Shown here piece after piece: positions 1-7,639 of a DNA stretch of 18,617 bases. Position 1 is the stretch's first letter; each line of letters opens with the position of its first letter. The DNA lies in NCBI GenBank assembly GCA_031376425.1, contig JANMDR010000062.1, forward strand, positions 1 to 18,617, written 5' to 3'. The notes under the pieces are model-generated. The model saw only the letters and a list, made by a program, of their open reading frames with translations, did no database searches and was not told the origin of the DNA. The position numbers and the translations under genes are program-made. Source of the DNA: JANMDR01 sp031376425. GTDB lineage: Bacteria > Pseudomonadota > Gammaproteobacteria > Burkholderiales > Usitatibacteraceae.

Positions 1-2
1 CC

Positions 3-1406
3 AGTGAAGGCACACCACGCGATGTCGCTGGCCCGGTGATTGATATGCTGTTTCCTGCCAACACCCCATCCCGTGTGCCCATCGCGGGCATCACGGGCAC
101 CAATGGTAAAACCACCACATCACGCATGCTCGCACATATTGCCAAAATGGCTGGTTTTACACCTGGTTTAACAACAACGGACGGCGTGTATATCGACGGA
201 CAACGCACTGTAGAAGGTGATATGACAGGGCCGGTAGCCACCCGTATGGTACTTGCCGATACGCAAATTGATTTTGCCGTGCTAGAAATTGCACGCGGTG
301 GATTGCTACGTGCAGGTATGGGTGTGCCCTATATTAATGTCGGTGCCGTGCTAAACGTGCAGGCCGATCATTTGGGTATGAAAGGCATCAACACCTTGGA
401 AGATTTGGCAGAGGTGAAGCGCATTGTAGTGGAGGTGGCACGTGACTGCGCTGTGCTAAATGCGGACGATGAAAACGTGATTAAAATGTCAGCCGACACT
501 GATGCTAAGAGCATTTGTTACGTCACTACCAATCCCCAGCACAGCTTGGTACGCGAACATATTCGTGCCGGCGGGAGAGCCTGTGCGCTTGAAGGGGGTG
601 TAAATGGTCATATGATTACCATCTACGATAAAGGGAGCCATATCCCTTTGATGTGGACACATTTAATTCCTGCCACCTTAGAAGGCCGCGCCATGCATAA
701 CGTGCAAAACGCCATGTTTGCAGCGGTAATGGCGTTTGCGCTTGGTATTAAATTAGATGCCATTCGTCAAGGCTTACGCACCTTTGACACCACTTTCTAT
801 CAAGCGCCGGGCCGCATGAATGTGTTTGATGAACATCCGTTTAAAGTGATCATGGATTATGGCCACAACGCCCATGCAGTAGGTGTCATGGCTGATTTAG
901 CCATGCGCTTAGACGTACATGGCAAGCGCACTGTGGTGCTGTCGGCACCGGGTGATCGGCGCGATGAAGATATACTGGCTATTGCGAAAGCGGTAGCTGG
1001 CAGATTCGATACTTACATTTGCCGTCGTGACGATAGCCTGCGTGGCCGCGATGGTGATGAGATACCGCAAATGCTCTATCGCGCACTGGTGGCAAACGGT
1101 GTTGTTGCAGAAGCAATCCAACGCATACCAGATGAGCAAGAAGCCATTGATGCAGCCTTAAAAATGAGTCAACACGGCGACCTTCTGCTGATATTTGCCG
1201 ATGCCTTGGCACGTAGCTGGAAACAAGTGACTAAATACCGTCCTGCAGGAGGCGAAACCAGCGCAAGCGCAGTGAAGCGCGTCGCACCTGTCATCCCGGC
1301 GACCGAAGAAGCCATCGGCGGGCCGTTGTCGGATGCAACCTTGGAGGCGTCGGGTTTTGTTCGAGATGCACGTGGATTACGATTTGTAAAAGATAGCGAG
1401 GATTAG
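3..1406 (+). CDS. cphA: Cyanophycin synthetase, C-terminal Mur-ligase part (5' end cut by window)
   Basis: Cyanophycin synthetase polymerises aspartate and arginine into the storage polymer cyanophycin in the cytoplasm, using ATP. The frame is open to the left edge: codons before the GTG at 36 read SEGTPRDVAGPVIDMLFP, the usual CphA segment joining the ATP-grasp half to the Mur-ligase half, so this is a cut gene and not a start at 36. The Mur domain follows with P-loop GITGTNGKTTTS (about codons 18-29 from position 36), the ARGGLLRAG segment, NVQADHLG, VLNADD and the C-terminal-domain motif MDYGHN. By family knowledge this half adds arginine to the aspartate side chain, while the missing ATP-grasp half adds aspartate to the backbone. 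The C-terminus runs about 60 residues past the RSWKQV segment. A related Mur-ligase gene follows after 57 nt, probably in the same transcript. Confidence 0.95.
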   Translation, partial: SEGTPRDVAGPVIDMLFPANTPSRVPIAGITGTNGKTTTSRMLAHIAKMAGFTPGLTTTDGVYIDGQRTVEGDMTGPVATRMVLADTQIDFAVLEIARGGLLRAGMGVPYINVGAVLNVQADHLGMKGINTLEDLAEVKRIVVEVARDCAVLNADDENVIKMSADTDAKSICYVTTNPQHSLVREHIRAGGRACALEGGVNGHMITIYDKGSHIPLMWTHLIPATLEGRAMHNVQNAMFAAVMAFALGIKLDAIRQGLRTFDTTFYQAPGRMNVFDEHPFKVIMDYGHNAHAVGVMADLAMRLDVHGKRTVVLSAPGDRRDEDILAIAKAVAGRFDTYICRRDDSLRGRDGDEIPQMLYRALVANGVVAEAIQRIPDEQEAIDAALKMSQHGDLLLIFADALARSWKQVTKYRPAGGETSASAVKRVAPVIPATEEAIGGPLSDATLEASGFVRDARGLRFVKDSED

Positions 1407-1463
1407 TGTTTGCGTAGCAAAGCCATATTCTTAATATCATGCATGAACGCAACCTAGGCAATT

Positions 1464-3356
1464 ATGACTACCCCCGCACCAGCTATCAATCTTTCGCAAC
1501 AAGCCGATGAAGCAGAACCAAACCACTGTTTTATCGATTCACGTCGTTTAACGGGGGCAAATCGCTACTTCAACGCCACAGCGGTAATTCTTACGCCATT
1601 AGGCAATAAAGTACGAAATAACACTGCGTTAATGGCGTGGCAACAGCACGTGGAAGACATCATCGAATCCCTAGGCTGGGCGTTGTCTAGTACTTTTATA
1701 CATCGCCACGCGACAGGCACCTATCTGCTTATTTCTGCACCTTCCGACCAACTGTTTACGGCCACCGAAGTAAATGAATGGGCTTGGGAAGAAGTAAACC
1801 GTGATTTATTTGGCGCTAACGGCACTTTCGAGAAGCTCCATCATTTTACCGATGCCACTGCCTATTTCATTGAGCGGGCGCAAGCCGAACAGAGGCCGGA
1901 TATTCAGGCCATCGCGATGGCCGCAGCCGCACATGGCATCCCGTGTTTAGTCGATGATGAAGCGCTCTCTATAGGTGCTGGTAGCGGCAGTAAAACATGG
2001 CCTCTCACGCAGCTTCCTGCCATTGAGCAAATCAGTTTTTCGCAGCATCATGATATTCCCACCGTACTGGTTACCGGATCAAACGGCAAAACCACCACAA
2101 CCCGCTTGCTTGCCGCCATGCTCAAGGCTAGCGGCAAGCGCGTTGGTTACTGTTCTACCGAAGGCGTCATTATCAATGATGAAACCATGCAAACTGGCGA
2201 TTTATCAGGCCCTGCCGGTGCCCGCACGGTGCTGCGCGACACTCGTATAGATGCTGCAGTGCTGGAAACGGCGCGTGGTGGCATCTTACGGCGCGGCCTT
2301 AGCGTGCAGCACGCTCACTGCGCAGTAGTCAGTAATGTTACTGCTGATCATTTTGGCGAATATGGTGTTGATAACCTCGCCGACTTGGCCGAGGTAAAAC
2401 TCACCGTTGCCCGCGTTCTGGCTGGCTTGACTAACGTTCAGGCGCAAAAAGCGAGTGACTATATCAACACGACAGCCACCGAAGGCACCCTGGTGCTCAA
2501 TGCGGACGACCCCCAACTAAGCGAACGCGTCTCTGCCCTGCTCAGTGCACAGCGTTGTAAAGTCGCACTTTTTGCTTTTGATAATAAACACGCGCAGCTA
2601 CAAGCTTTGCGCAAAAAAGGCGCAAGCACTTGCGGTGTGGCCGATGGCAAATTATTGCTGCATCATCAGGGCATCACCACCGTACTGGGTAGCACCGCTA
2701 GCATGCCCCTCACCATCAATGGCGCTGCACAATACAATATCGCCAACATCGCCGCAGCAAGCTTGGCTGCAGCTATTGTCGGTGTGGCACCAAGTCAAAT
2801 CGCCCACGTTGCATGCTATTTCGGTGAACTGCGCAGCGATAACCCTGGCCGCCTTAGCCGCTGGAGTATCAACGGGGCAACCGTGCTGCTTGACTATGCG
2901 CACAATCCCGATGGCTTGGCGGCACTACTAGATGTGGCCCTAACATTAAGCAACAACGCTACTGCGCCTGTACTAAACCCCACCCTAAACCGTTTGGGTT
3001 TACTACTAGGCCAAGCTGGAAATCGTGATAACGACGCCCTCAACGAGCTCGCTATTGTTGCCGCGCATGCTGAACCAAACCTTATCATCATCAAGGAACT
3101 ACCAAAGCTCTTGCGCGGTCGCGCACTAGGTGAAGTACCACTGCGCCTGCAGGCAGACCTAATCGAAGCCGGTGTACCCACAAACAATATTGTGATCGAA
3201 GCCGATGAAATTACAGCAGCCAAACGCTTGGTAAACTGGGCAAAAGCGGGGGATGTGATCGTGTTACCGGTGCATACCTTAGCAGCTAGAGAAGAAGTGG
3301 TGGCGTGGTTAGATGAATTAACGAGCCCGTCGGCGCAATCATCAAACAAGTCTTAG
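1464..3356 (+). CDS. CphA-like Mur ligase lacking the ATP-grasp domain (cphA partner)
   Basis: A 630-residue paralogue of the upstream gene. Residues about 22-185 resemble the CphA N-terminal domain: a start like RRLTGANRYF, and near its end IQAIAMAAAAHGIPCLVDDEALSIGAGSGSK, which matches the CphA stretch before the ATP-grasp domain. The protein then goes straight to a Mur-ligase P-loop, VLVTGSNGKTTTT (201-213), so the roughly 280-residue ATP-grasp domain is absent. The Mur half keeps ETARGGILRRG, NVTADHFG, VLNADD, LDYAHNP and GQAGNRDND, so ATP-dependent ligation looks possible. It cannot be a complete cyanophycin synthetase. It is also unlike CphA2, which to my knowledge keeps the ATP-grasp domain and loses Mur activity. 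Such second genes next to cphA occur in betaproteobacteria; their reaction is not known to me. The ATG at 1464 is chosen because the in-frame ATG at 1443 meets a stop. The ribosome site (AGG at 1455) is weak. Confidence 0.85.
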   Translation: MTTPAPAINLSQQADEAEPNHCFIDSRRLTGANRYFNATAVILTPLGNKVRNNTALMAWQQHVEDIIESLGWALSSTFIHRHATGTYLLISAPSDQLFTATEVNEWAWEEVNRDLFGANGTFEKLHHFTDATAYFIERAQAEQRPDIQAIAMAAAAHGIPCLVDDEALSIGAGSGSKTWPLTQLPAIEQISFSQHHDIPTVLVTGSNGKTTTTRLLAAMLKASGKRVGYCSTEGVIINDETMQTGDLSGPAGARTVLRDTRIDAAVLETARGGILRRGLSVQHAHCAVVSNVTADHFGEYGVDNLADLAEVKLTVARVLAGLTNVQAQKASDYINTTATEGTLVLNADDPQLSERVSALLSAQRCKVALFAFDNKHAQLQALRKKGASTCGVADGKLLLHHQGITTVLGSTASMPLTINGAAQYNIANIAAASLAAAIVGVAPSQIAHVACYFGELRSDNPGRLSRWSINGATVLLDYAHNPDGLAALLDVALTLSNNATAPVLNPTLNRLGLLLGQAGNRDNDALNELAIVAAHAEPNLIIIKELPKLLRGRALGEVPLRLQADLIEAGVPTNNIVIEADEITAAKRLVNWAKAGDVIVLPVHTLAAREEVVAWLDELTSPSAQSSNKS

Positions 3357-3373
3357 CATCTTGATTTTCAGTC

Positions 3374-3379
3374 TATAAT
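3374..3379 (+). promoter_or_regulatory. Possible -10 element (TATAAT) upstream of the DUF2087 gene
   Basis: A perfect TATAAT lies 18 bp after the stop of the second Mur-ligase gene. No good -35 hexamer sits 16-18 bp upstream (TCTTAG at 3351-3356 is poor), so this is a weak call. If used, transcription would start near 3386, giving a leader of about 180 nt before the DUF2087 start that includes the small ORF at 3415. Confidence 0.25.
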
Positions 3380-3414
3380 TCGATTAGGTCAGCAGATCAC
3401 CTAGGCGTTGCCGC

Positions 3415-3570
3415 ATGAACTTTGTCATTCGTGAGCTAAACCTGCGTAGCCCCAATTTTTCTTTCTCCAGGTCGTTCTTTTTTGCGCGCCTGCTGCAAGT
3501 CGGCAACCACAGCACTGCCCGTCTTGGTAAACACGGTGGGCAGGCACGGTGCGCGGGAGAATTGACATGA
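3415..3570 (+). CDS. Possible small ORF (51 aa) overlapping the DUF2087 start
   Basis: An ATG at 3415 opens 51 codons (MNFVIRELNLRSPNFSFSRS at the N-terminus, basic and phenylalanine-rich in the middle) and ends at TGA 3568-3570. This TGA overlaps the downstream ATG (3567-3569) as ATGA, the arrangement typical of translational coupling. Against it, the ribosome site is weak (AGG about 9 nt upstream), the peptide resembles nothing I know, and an ORF this short can occur by chance. Near its end are an inverted repeat CTGCCC/GGGCAG (3515-3520, 3538-3543) and a direct repeat CACGGTG (3532, 3545) just before the next gene's ribosome site. It could be a leader peptide, a small protein, or nothing. 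Confidence 0.22.
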   Translation: MNFVIRELNLRSPNFSFSRSFFFARLLQVGNHSTARLGKHGGQARCAGELT

Positions 3571-4163
3571 ATCAAAATCAACAGCTAGTTGCACTATCCG
3601 TATCCGATATTTCTGCATTTTGTAAACAACTTCGGGGCCAATTAGACGCTGCCAAAACCACCCCTTTACCAAGCCATTTAAGCTTGCTGAACATGGTGGC
3701 ACGCAGTGCTGGGCACCGTAATTTTCAAGCGCTGCGCAGTGATGCAAAAATTAGCATAAGCAACAAGGCGTTGCCAGCAGCGCAAACACTACCAGCAGCT
3801 AAAGCGCTTGCTATGCCAAATGACGCAGCCCTTTCGCGCACCTTTAAACGCGCTGTAACGCACTTTGATACCGCCGGACACCTAATGCGCTGGCCGAGCC
3901 AGTTTGCGGTGCAACAACAGGCCTTGTGGGCGCTCTGGGTACGATTTCCAGCTAAGCGTGAGATGACGGAAACACAGGTAAATGAAACGCTGAACGGTTA
4001 CCACCACTTTGGTGACCCAGCGACCTTGCGGCGCGAACTTGTTGAAGCCAAGTTTCTGAGTCGCACTTTAGATTGTCGGAGTTACCGCAAGGAAGCGCGG
4101 CAACCCGATGCTGAATCAGTGGCTTTTTTGAAACTGGTGGTGAGCAATAAAACCATACCATAA
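3567..4163 (+). CDS. DUF2087 domain protein
   Basis: A 198-residue cytoplasmic protein without signal peptide or membrane helix. The N-terminal part (SVSDISAFCKQL...LSLLNMVARSAGHRNFQAL) resembles a short helical module I have seen in front of DUF2087. The middle is an alanine-rich linker. The C-terminal part (RWPSQFAVQQQALWALWVRF, then MTETQVNETLNGYHHFGDPATLRRELVEAKFLSRTLDCRSYRK) matches DUF2087: the TE-x-EVN-like helix, the DxATLRREL core, and a closing D-x-R-x-YR. DUF2087 has a winged-helix-like look and is often linked to transcription regulators, but no function is established here. The ATG at 3567 is preferred over an in-frame GTG at 3549 because GGGAGA (3555-3560) lies 6 nt upstream of it. 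A possible terminator follows at 4196. Confidence 0.8.
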   Translation: MNQNQQLVALSVSDISAFCKQLRGQLDAAKTTPLPSHLSLLNMVARSAGHRNFQALRSDAKISISNKALPAAQTLPAAKALAMPNDAALSRTFKRAVTHFDTAGHLMRWPSQFAVQQQALWALWVRFPAKREMTETQVNETLNGYHHFGDPATLRRELVEAKFLSRTLDCRSYRKEARQPDAESVAFLKLVVSNKTIP

Positions 4164-4195
4164 CAGCTTACTATTTCTGCATAAACTAACTCGTC

Positions 4196-4241
4196 AATAG
4201 CTTGAAAACACTTTTAAATAGGCTGTTTTTAAGCTATTTTT
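4196..4241 (+). terminator. AT-rich hairpin with T-run, likely terminator after the DUF2087 gene
   Basis: AATAGCTTGAAAACA (4196-4210) pairs with TGTTTTTAAGCTATT (4224-4238) over 15 bp with a single G-U pair and a 13-nt loop, followed by a short T-run to 4241. The stem has low GC, so termination may be inefficient. CGTC (4192-4195) can also pair with GACG (4252-4255), extending the fold around an internal bulge. It begins 33 nt after the DUF2087 stop and well before the next gene. Confidence 0.5.
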
Positions 4242-4339
4242 ACGTACCATTGACGACTTGACGCGCCCGTATCGCCAACGCTGCATAGCAAGCATCGCCT
4301 ACAGTTTAAACATACTCGCCGATGCGCAATAGAGCATCG

Positions 4340-4367
4340 TTAGCACCGATTAAATTTGCGTTAAAAT
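4340..4367 (+). promoter_or_regulatory. Putative sigma-70 type promoter for the DUF3592/DUF1444 membrane protein gene
   Basis: TTAGCA (4340-4345) and TAAAAT (4362-4367) are separated by 16 bp, an acceptable -35/-10 pair, giving a start near 4374 and a leader of about 39 nt. The ribosome site before the ATG at 4413 is not recognisable. A small hairpin GATGC/GCATC (4321-4325, 4334-4338) precedes it. The segment is AT-rich, so chance matches are likely. Confidence 0.35.
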
Positions 4368-4412
4368 TCTTCTGCCTTCTTTTTCAATCATTTTATTTAA
4401 ATAAAAACAACT

Positions 4413-5894
4413 ATGCGACTCATGTTCTTTGGCGTACTTGCGCTCATTGCCGGTTTTTTTGCTGTAAAAATCATTAACGAAACATCGGGCGAAATTACAG
4501 CTATTAAACGTAACGGCGTTATAGCCATTGCATTGCCAATCAGTGGCTATACCGAATCAAAAGGAAAAAGATCGGGGACTAGCTATCACATTGACCTGAA
4601 ATTCAAGACATTAACCGGCAATCAGGCCGGAAAACGCATCAAGGTTTCGCGTAACACAATAGATAGGTTCGCGTCTGGTAGCGCGATTGAGGTTAAATAT
4701 TTGGAAAAAGATCCGACGCAAGCAATTATTATTGGCGACGACTCGACCGAAGTGGGCTTTTTCCCGCAGATTTTCGGCTATAGCCTTGTATTTCTCGGAA
4801 TTTATCTCATTGGCCGTGGCTATATCAACTATAAAGAAGACACTTCTGAGCCCGGCAGTGAAGTGATGGATTTTGAAGCACTATCGAGCGGGCGGCTTTA
4901 CGCAGGTATAGGTTTGGCATTTGCGATTAGCACTTTTTTTGCCGTCGCAACATCTGGTAAAGGTGTAGCTGGCGGCATCTTTCTATTGCTTTGCATGATC
5001 GGCACGTTGGTTTTTGGCGCAATAGCAAATAGTAAAGTCAATGTCGGATACGGCAAAACTGGCATGACAACCCTCATTGTGCTTGTGTTATTATTTTTCC
5101 CATTGATAGCACTACTACCGTTGGCCTATTTGTTTTTGCGCCCCACGCTCTCGCTACGCCACGCACAAAAGTTTGGCACGGATGTAGGCAACACTATCGA
5201 ACCGGCGCTGCCATCCCGCGTCGGCAACACATCGCGCACCCAGACCATCAACCGCTCAATGGCGAGCGGTAGTGCTGGTGGTAGCACATCACGAGCAGAT
5301 CAGGCACGCATGCTTATTGCTCGCGCGCTGCCACAGATAAAAGCAGCGCTTGCGCAACACGTGACGAATGGCGAAATTCTCACTACCGCTATGGAGGTAG
5401 AAGGCATAAAAATACCGCAGGATGATTTACCCATCGTCCGCATCACCTGTAAAAGCTTGGTCGTCTCGTATGTGGTGGAGAGCGGCAAGGGCTTAAGCTA
5501 TATCAATCCTAAACAATTACGCGATAGCGGCTTAAGCGCAGATCAGCTACACGCTACTGCAATTGAAAATCTAGTGTGCTTAACGAAAAATCCGCAAAAA
5601 GGCCTGGCAGTGTTGCCCCAAGACGGCTTCTTTGGGGTAATGCTCGATAGCAAATCCGAAGCAAGTTTATTACTCATTGATGAACTCTGGGACAATGAAT
5701 TTAAAGCTGATACCCGAAATGGGGTTGTAGTTGCCCTACCCGCCCGCAACATGCTGGCATTTTGCGATATGCGTTCAACAGTGGGTATTGCCGCATTGCG
5801 CGCGCTGACCGAAAGAGTGGCACCATCCGCTAACAAGGCTCTAACAAAACAGCTGTATCACCGGGTGGATGGTAACTGGGTAACATACGAATAG
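4413..5894 (+). CDS. Membrane protein with DUF3592-like N-terminus and DUF1444 C-terminus
   Basis: A 493-residue inner-membrane protein of unknown function with three parts. First, a helix (3-21), a beta-rich segment (22-112) and a second helix (118-136) resemble the DUF3592 pattern (GEITAIKRNG..., then VKYLEKDPTQAII). Second, three more helices (about 162-180, 185-205, 219-243) lead to a Ser/Gly/Thr-rich linker (255-295). Third, residues 300-493 match DUF1444 (YtpQ-like): DLPIVRITCKSLVVSYVVES, an L-LS-DQLH-AIENL segment, SLLLIDELWD, VVVALPARNMLAFCD, and a C-terminal LYHRVDGNWVTYE. By prediction the DUF1444 part is cytoplasmic and the first domain is probably outside. DUF1444 proteins are usually soluble and stand alone, so the membrane fusion is unusual. 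No clear ribosome site is seen; an ATG at 4422 is an alternative start. glsA follows after 31 nt and may be co-transcribed. Confidence 0.75.
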   Translation: MRLMFFGVLALIAGFFAVKIINETSGEITAIKRNGVIAIALPISGYTESKGKRSGTSYHIDLKFKTLTGNQAGKRIKVSRNTIDRFASGSAIEVKYLEKDPTQAIIIGDDSTEVGFFPQIFGYSLVFLGIYLIGRGYINYKEDTSEPGSEVMDFEALSSGRLYAGIGLAFAISTFFAVATSGKGVAGGIFLLLCMIGTLVFGAIANSKVNVGYGKTGMTTLIVLVLLFFPLIALLPLAYLFLRPTLSLRHAQKFGTDVGNTIEPALPSRVGNTSRTQTINRSMASGSAGGSTSRADQARMLIARALPQIKAALAQHVTNGEILTTAMEVEGIKIPQDDLPIVRITCKSLVVSYVVESGKGLSYINPKQLRDSGLSADQLHATAIENLVCLTKNPQKGLAVLPQDGFFGVMLDSKSEASLLLIDELWDNEFKADTRNGVVVALPARNMLAFCDMRSTVGIAALRALTERVAPSANKALTKQLYHRVDGNWVTYE

Positions 5895-5925
5895 TTAATA
5901 ACGAAGAACACTCCTGAGCAACCAA

Positions 5926-6888
5926 ATGAACAACCAGCCTGCCACAGATTACCAACACGCACTATCGCAAGTTTATGCGGCCATAAAGCCATTAATTGGC
6001 GAAGGTGTTGTCGCATCCTACATCCCAGAACTGGCAAAGGTGTTACCCAAGCAATTTGGCATGGCTATTTGCGACTTACGAGGAAATATTTTTGAAATTG
6101 GTGATGCTAAAACGCCGTTCTCAATTCAATCGATCTCCAAACTTTTTTCGCTCACGCAGGCTATCCGCTACCAAGGTGAAGCCTTGTGGGACCGCGTCGG
6201 ACGGGAGCCTTCAGGTAATCCATTTAATTCTTTGGTGCAATTGGAAAGCGAAAAAGGCAAACCTCGCAATCCGTTTATCAATGCTGGCGCTCTTGTGATC
6301 ACGGACGTATTGCTAGACCATTCAGACGCCGGTGCCGGCCAGACCGGTAAACGTCCTGATGCTGTTACCCCCTTGCTCACCTTGCTGCGGCGCGTAAGCG
6401 GCAACCCTGATGTCAATTTTGATAAAAAAGTGGCTAATTCAGAACGCGGCACCGCCAACCGTAATACCGCGATGGCCTACTTCATGAAAGGCTTCGGCAA
6501 TCTGCATCAAGATATTGATTTAGTGCTCGATACCTACTGCACCCATTGCGCCATCGAAATGAGCTGCGTGGATTTAGCGCGCGCCACTGGGTTTTTAGCA
6601 AATGGCGGCGTGATACCCAACACAACAGACACAGTACTCGACAAAAGCGCCGCAAAGCGCATCAACGCCCTCATGCTCACCTGCGGCACCTATGATGCAG
6701 CGAGCGATTTTGCTTATCGCGTTGGCTTGCCCGCAAAAAGCGGTGTGGGCGGCGGCATTGTGGCGATTGTGCCGGGCGAATGCAGTATATGTGTGTGGAG
6801 TCCAGCGCTAGAGCCATCAGGCAATTCCCATGCGGGATCGGTAGCCTTAGAGGTATTTACTTCTATTACGGGCAAGTCTATTTTTTAG
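5926..6888 (+). CDS. glsA: Glutaminase
   Basis: Hydrolyses L-glutamine to glutamate and ammonia in the cytoplasm. The serine-dependent beta-lactamase-like glutaminase fold is recognisable: catalytic SISK (Ser69, Lys72), GREPSGNPFNSL (92-103), NPFINAGALV (115-124), NSERGTANRNTAMAYFMKGFGN (171-192) with Tyr185, SCVDLARATGFLANGG (213-228) and the glycine loop KSGVGGGI (271-278). At 320 residues it is slightly longer than the usual 300-310; the extra length is mostly a Gly/Asp-rich loop at about 132-146 (HSDAGAGQTGKRPDA). The start ATG at 5926 lies 31 nt after the membrane-protein gene and has only a weak ribosome site. A 12-bp hairpin follows 15 nt after the stop. Glutamine hydrolysis sits near the cyanophycin genes, but no operon link is visible. 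Confidence 0.95.
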   Translation: MNNQPATDYQHALSQVYAAIKPLIGEGVVASYIPELAKVLPKQFGMAICDLRGNIFEIGDAKTPFSIQSISKLFSLTQAIRYQGEALWDRVGREPSGNPFNSLVQLESEKGKPRNPFINAGALVITDVLLDHSDAGAGQTGKRPDAVTPLLTLLRRVSGNPDVNFDKKVANSERGTANRNTAMAYFMKGFGNLHQDIDLVLDTYCTHCAIEMSCVDLARATGFLANGGVIPNTTDTVLDKSAAKRINALMLTCGTYDAASDFAYRVGLPAKSGVGGGIVAIVPGECSICVWSPALEPSGNSHAGSVALEVFTSITGKSIF

Positions 6889-6903
6889 TTTTACGAAAAC
6901 AAA

Positions 6904-6944
6904 ATAGCCTGAAGAAACCCTATTTCAGGTCATCTTCAGGCTAT
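6904..6944 (-). terminator. Strong hairpin terminator for the PH-domain gene
   Basis: ATAGCCTGAAGA (6904-6915) and TCTTCAGGCTAT (6933-6944) form a perfect 12-bp stem with a 17-nt loop. Read on the minus strand, the stem is followed by TTTGTTTT, the expected U-tract, so it serves the PH-domain gene whose stop is 22 nt away. On the plus strand there is no U-tract, but the stem is also just behind glsA. The loop holds a second TTCAGG (6924-6929) that could pair with CCTGAA (6908-6913) in an alternative shorter hairpin. Confidence 0.8.
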
Positions 6945-6966
6945 CAGAACAGAAGAGCGCGGTAAT

Positions 6967-7581
6967 TTAGTTGTGGATAGAGCGATCAAATACCGCCGCA
7001 AAATCTTTTTGCACAAACTTTGAATGGGCATTCGCTAGCCACCCATTTGCCGCTTGTGCCACTTCCTTAAACGATTCAGCTGGTGTTGGGCTGCCACTCG
7101 AATTGCGGCCAATGGCTCGGGTCGCGTGCTCTAAACTGGCGCGCGCATGTTCGAGTGCCACTTCATTGTCACGGGTAATTTCCGAAATTCTAAACAGTGA
7201 CTTGTACAAGTCTTTTACTTCTTCAATATGCTTCTTGTGTACATCAATCGAATATTGCGTACCACCCATGACAAACTTAATTTCAATATCCATATCGACT
7301 GTGCCTGCAGTTTCTAGGTACACGTCAGAAATTTGGTTTTTGGCATAACTAAAGCGCCGCAACATGCGTTTTTTACTAATGGCGCTATTGCCGTCAAGAT
7401 GAATAAGCGCGGTGTTAGTAAAGCAGTATTCGTCCTTTTTTGATTTAATAAGAAAATAAATTTTCTCTTGGTCTTCGTGCATTACATAGTCGTCCGAATC
7501 GACCTTATTGTAATCTTCAGCCTTAATAACACTACCAATATCTGAAAGACCCAATGCGTCGGCAGCCAGTTTACCAAACAT
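6967..7581 (-). CDS. Bacterial PH-domain protein (YvbH-like oligomerisation region)
   Basis: A 204-residue soluble protein. Residues about 1-135 form a bacterial PH-like domain: MFGKLAADALGLSDIG, DDYVMHEDQEKIYFLIKSKKDEYCFTN, ALIHLDGNSAISKKRMLRRFSY, ETAGTVDMDIEIKFVMGGTQYSIDVHKKH. The helical C-terminal part (about 136-204) resembles the YvbH-type oligomerisation region. Such proteins are common and highly conserved in bacteria; structures of the PH-like domain form rings, but the cellular role is unclear. AGGAG lies about 7 nt before the ATG, which supports this start. It is a single-gene unit: a putative promoter at 7607-7612 upstream and a strong terminator at 6904-6944. Confidence 0.88.
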   Translation of the reverse strand: MFGKLAADALGLSDIGSVIKAEDYNKVDSDDYVMHEDQEKIYFLIKSKKDEYCFTNTALIHLDGNSAISKKRMLRRFSYAKNQISDVYLETAGTVDMDIEIKFVMGGTQYSIDVHKKHIEEVKDLYKSLFRISEITRDNEVALEHARASLEHATRAIGRNSSGSPTPAESFKEVAQAANGWLANAHSKFVQKDFAAVFDRSIHN

Positions 7582-7606
7582 GATTTTCTCCTATGAAGAA
7601 TAAAGT

Positions 7607-7639
7607 AATTATAGAGTGCATCGACGAAACCAATGTCGA
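7607..7639 (-). promoter_or_regulatory. Putative promoter of the PH-domain gene with an upstream inverted repeat
   Basis: On the minus strand TATAAT occupies 7612-7607, which puts the start near 7600 and about 20 nt before the ATG. No good -35 hexamer is present at 16-18 bp. Where it should be lies an inverted repeat TCGAC-N9-GTCGA (7621-7625, 7635-7639), possibly a binding site for an activator or repressor. The 117-bp gap also contains short ATGAAT repeats (7665-7679) behind cobA. Confidence 0.35.

Noticed and set aside
36..1406. Reading the first gene as a complete 456-residue protein starting at the GTG at 36
   Set aside because: Conserved CphA sequence continues in frame upstream to the window edge, so the gene is truncated by the window.
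1409..1421. Hairpin TTTGC-GTA-GCAAA between the two Mur-ligase genes
   Set aside because: Only 5 bp with a 3-nt loop and no T-run, so not enough to call a terminator.
2894..3349. Minus-strand ORF of 151 codons inside the second Mur-ligase gene
   Set aside because: It lies antisense to a well-conserved coding region and its Ser/Ala/Arg-rich product has no recognisable features.
3436..3747. Minus-strand ORF of 103 codons over the DUF2087 start
   Set aside because: It overlaps the better-supported plus-strand gene and shows no family resemblance or ribosome site.
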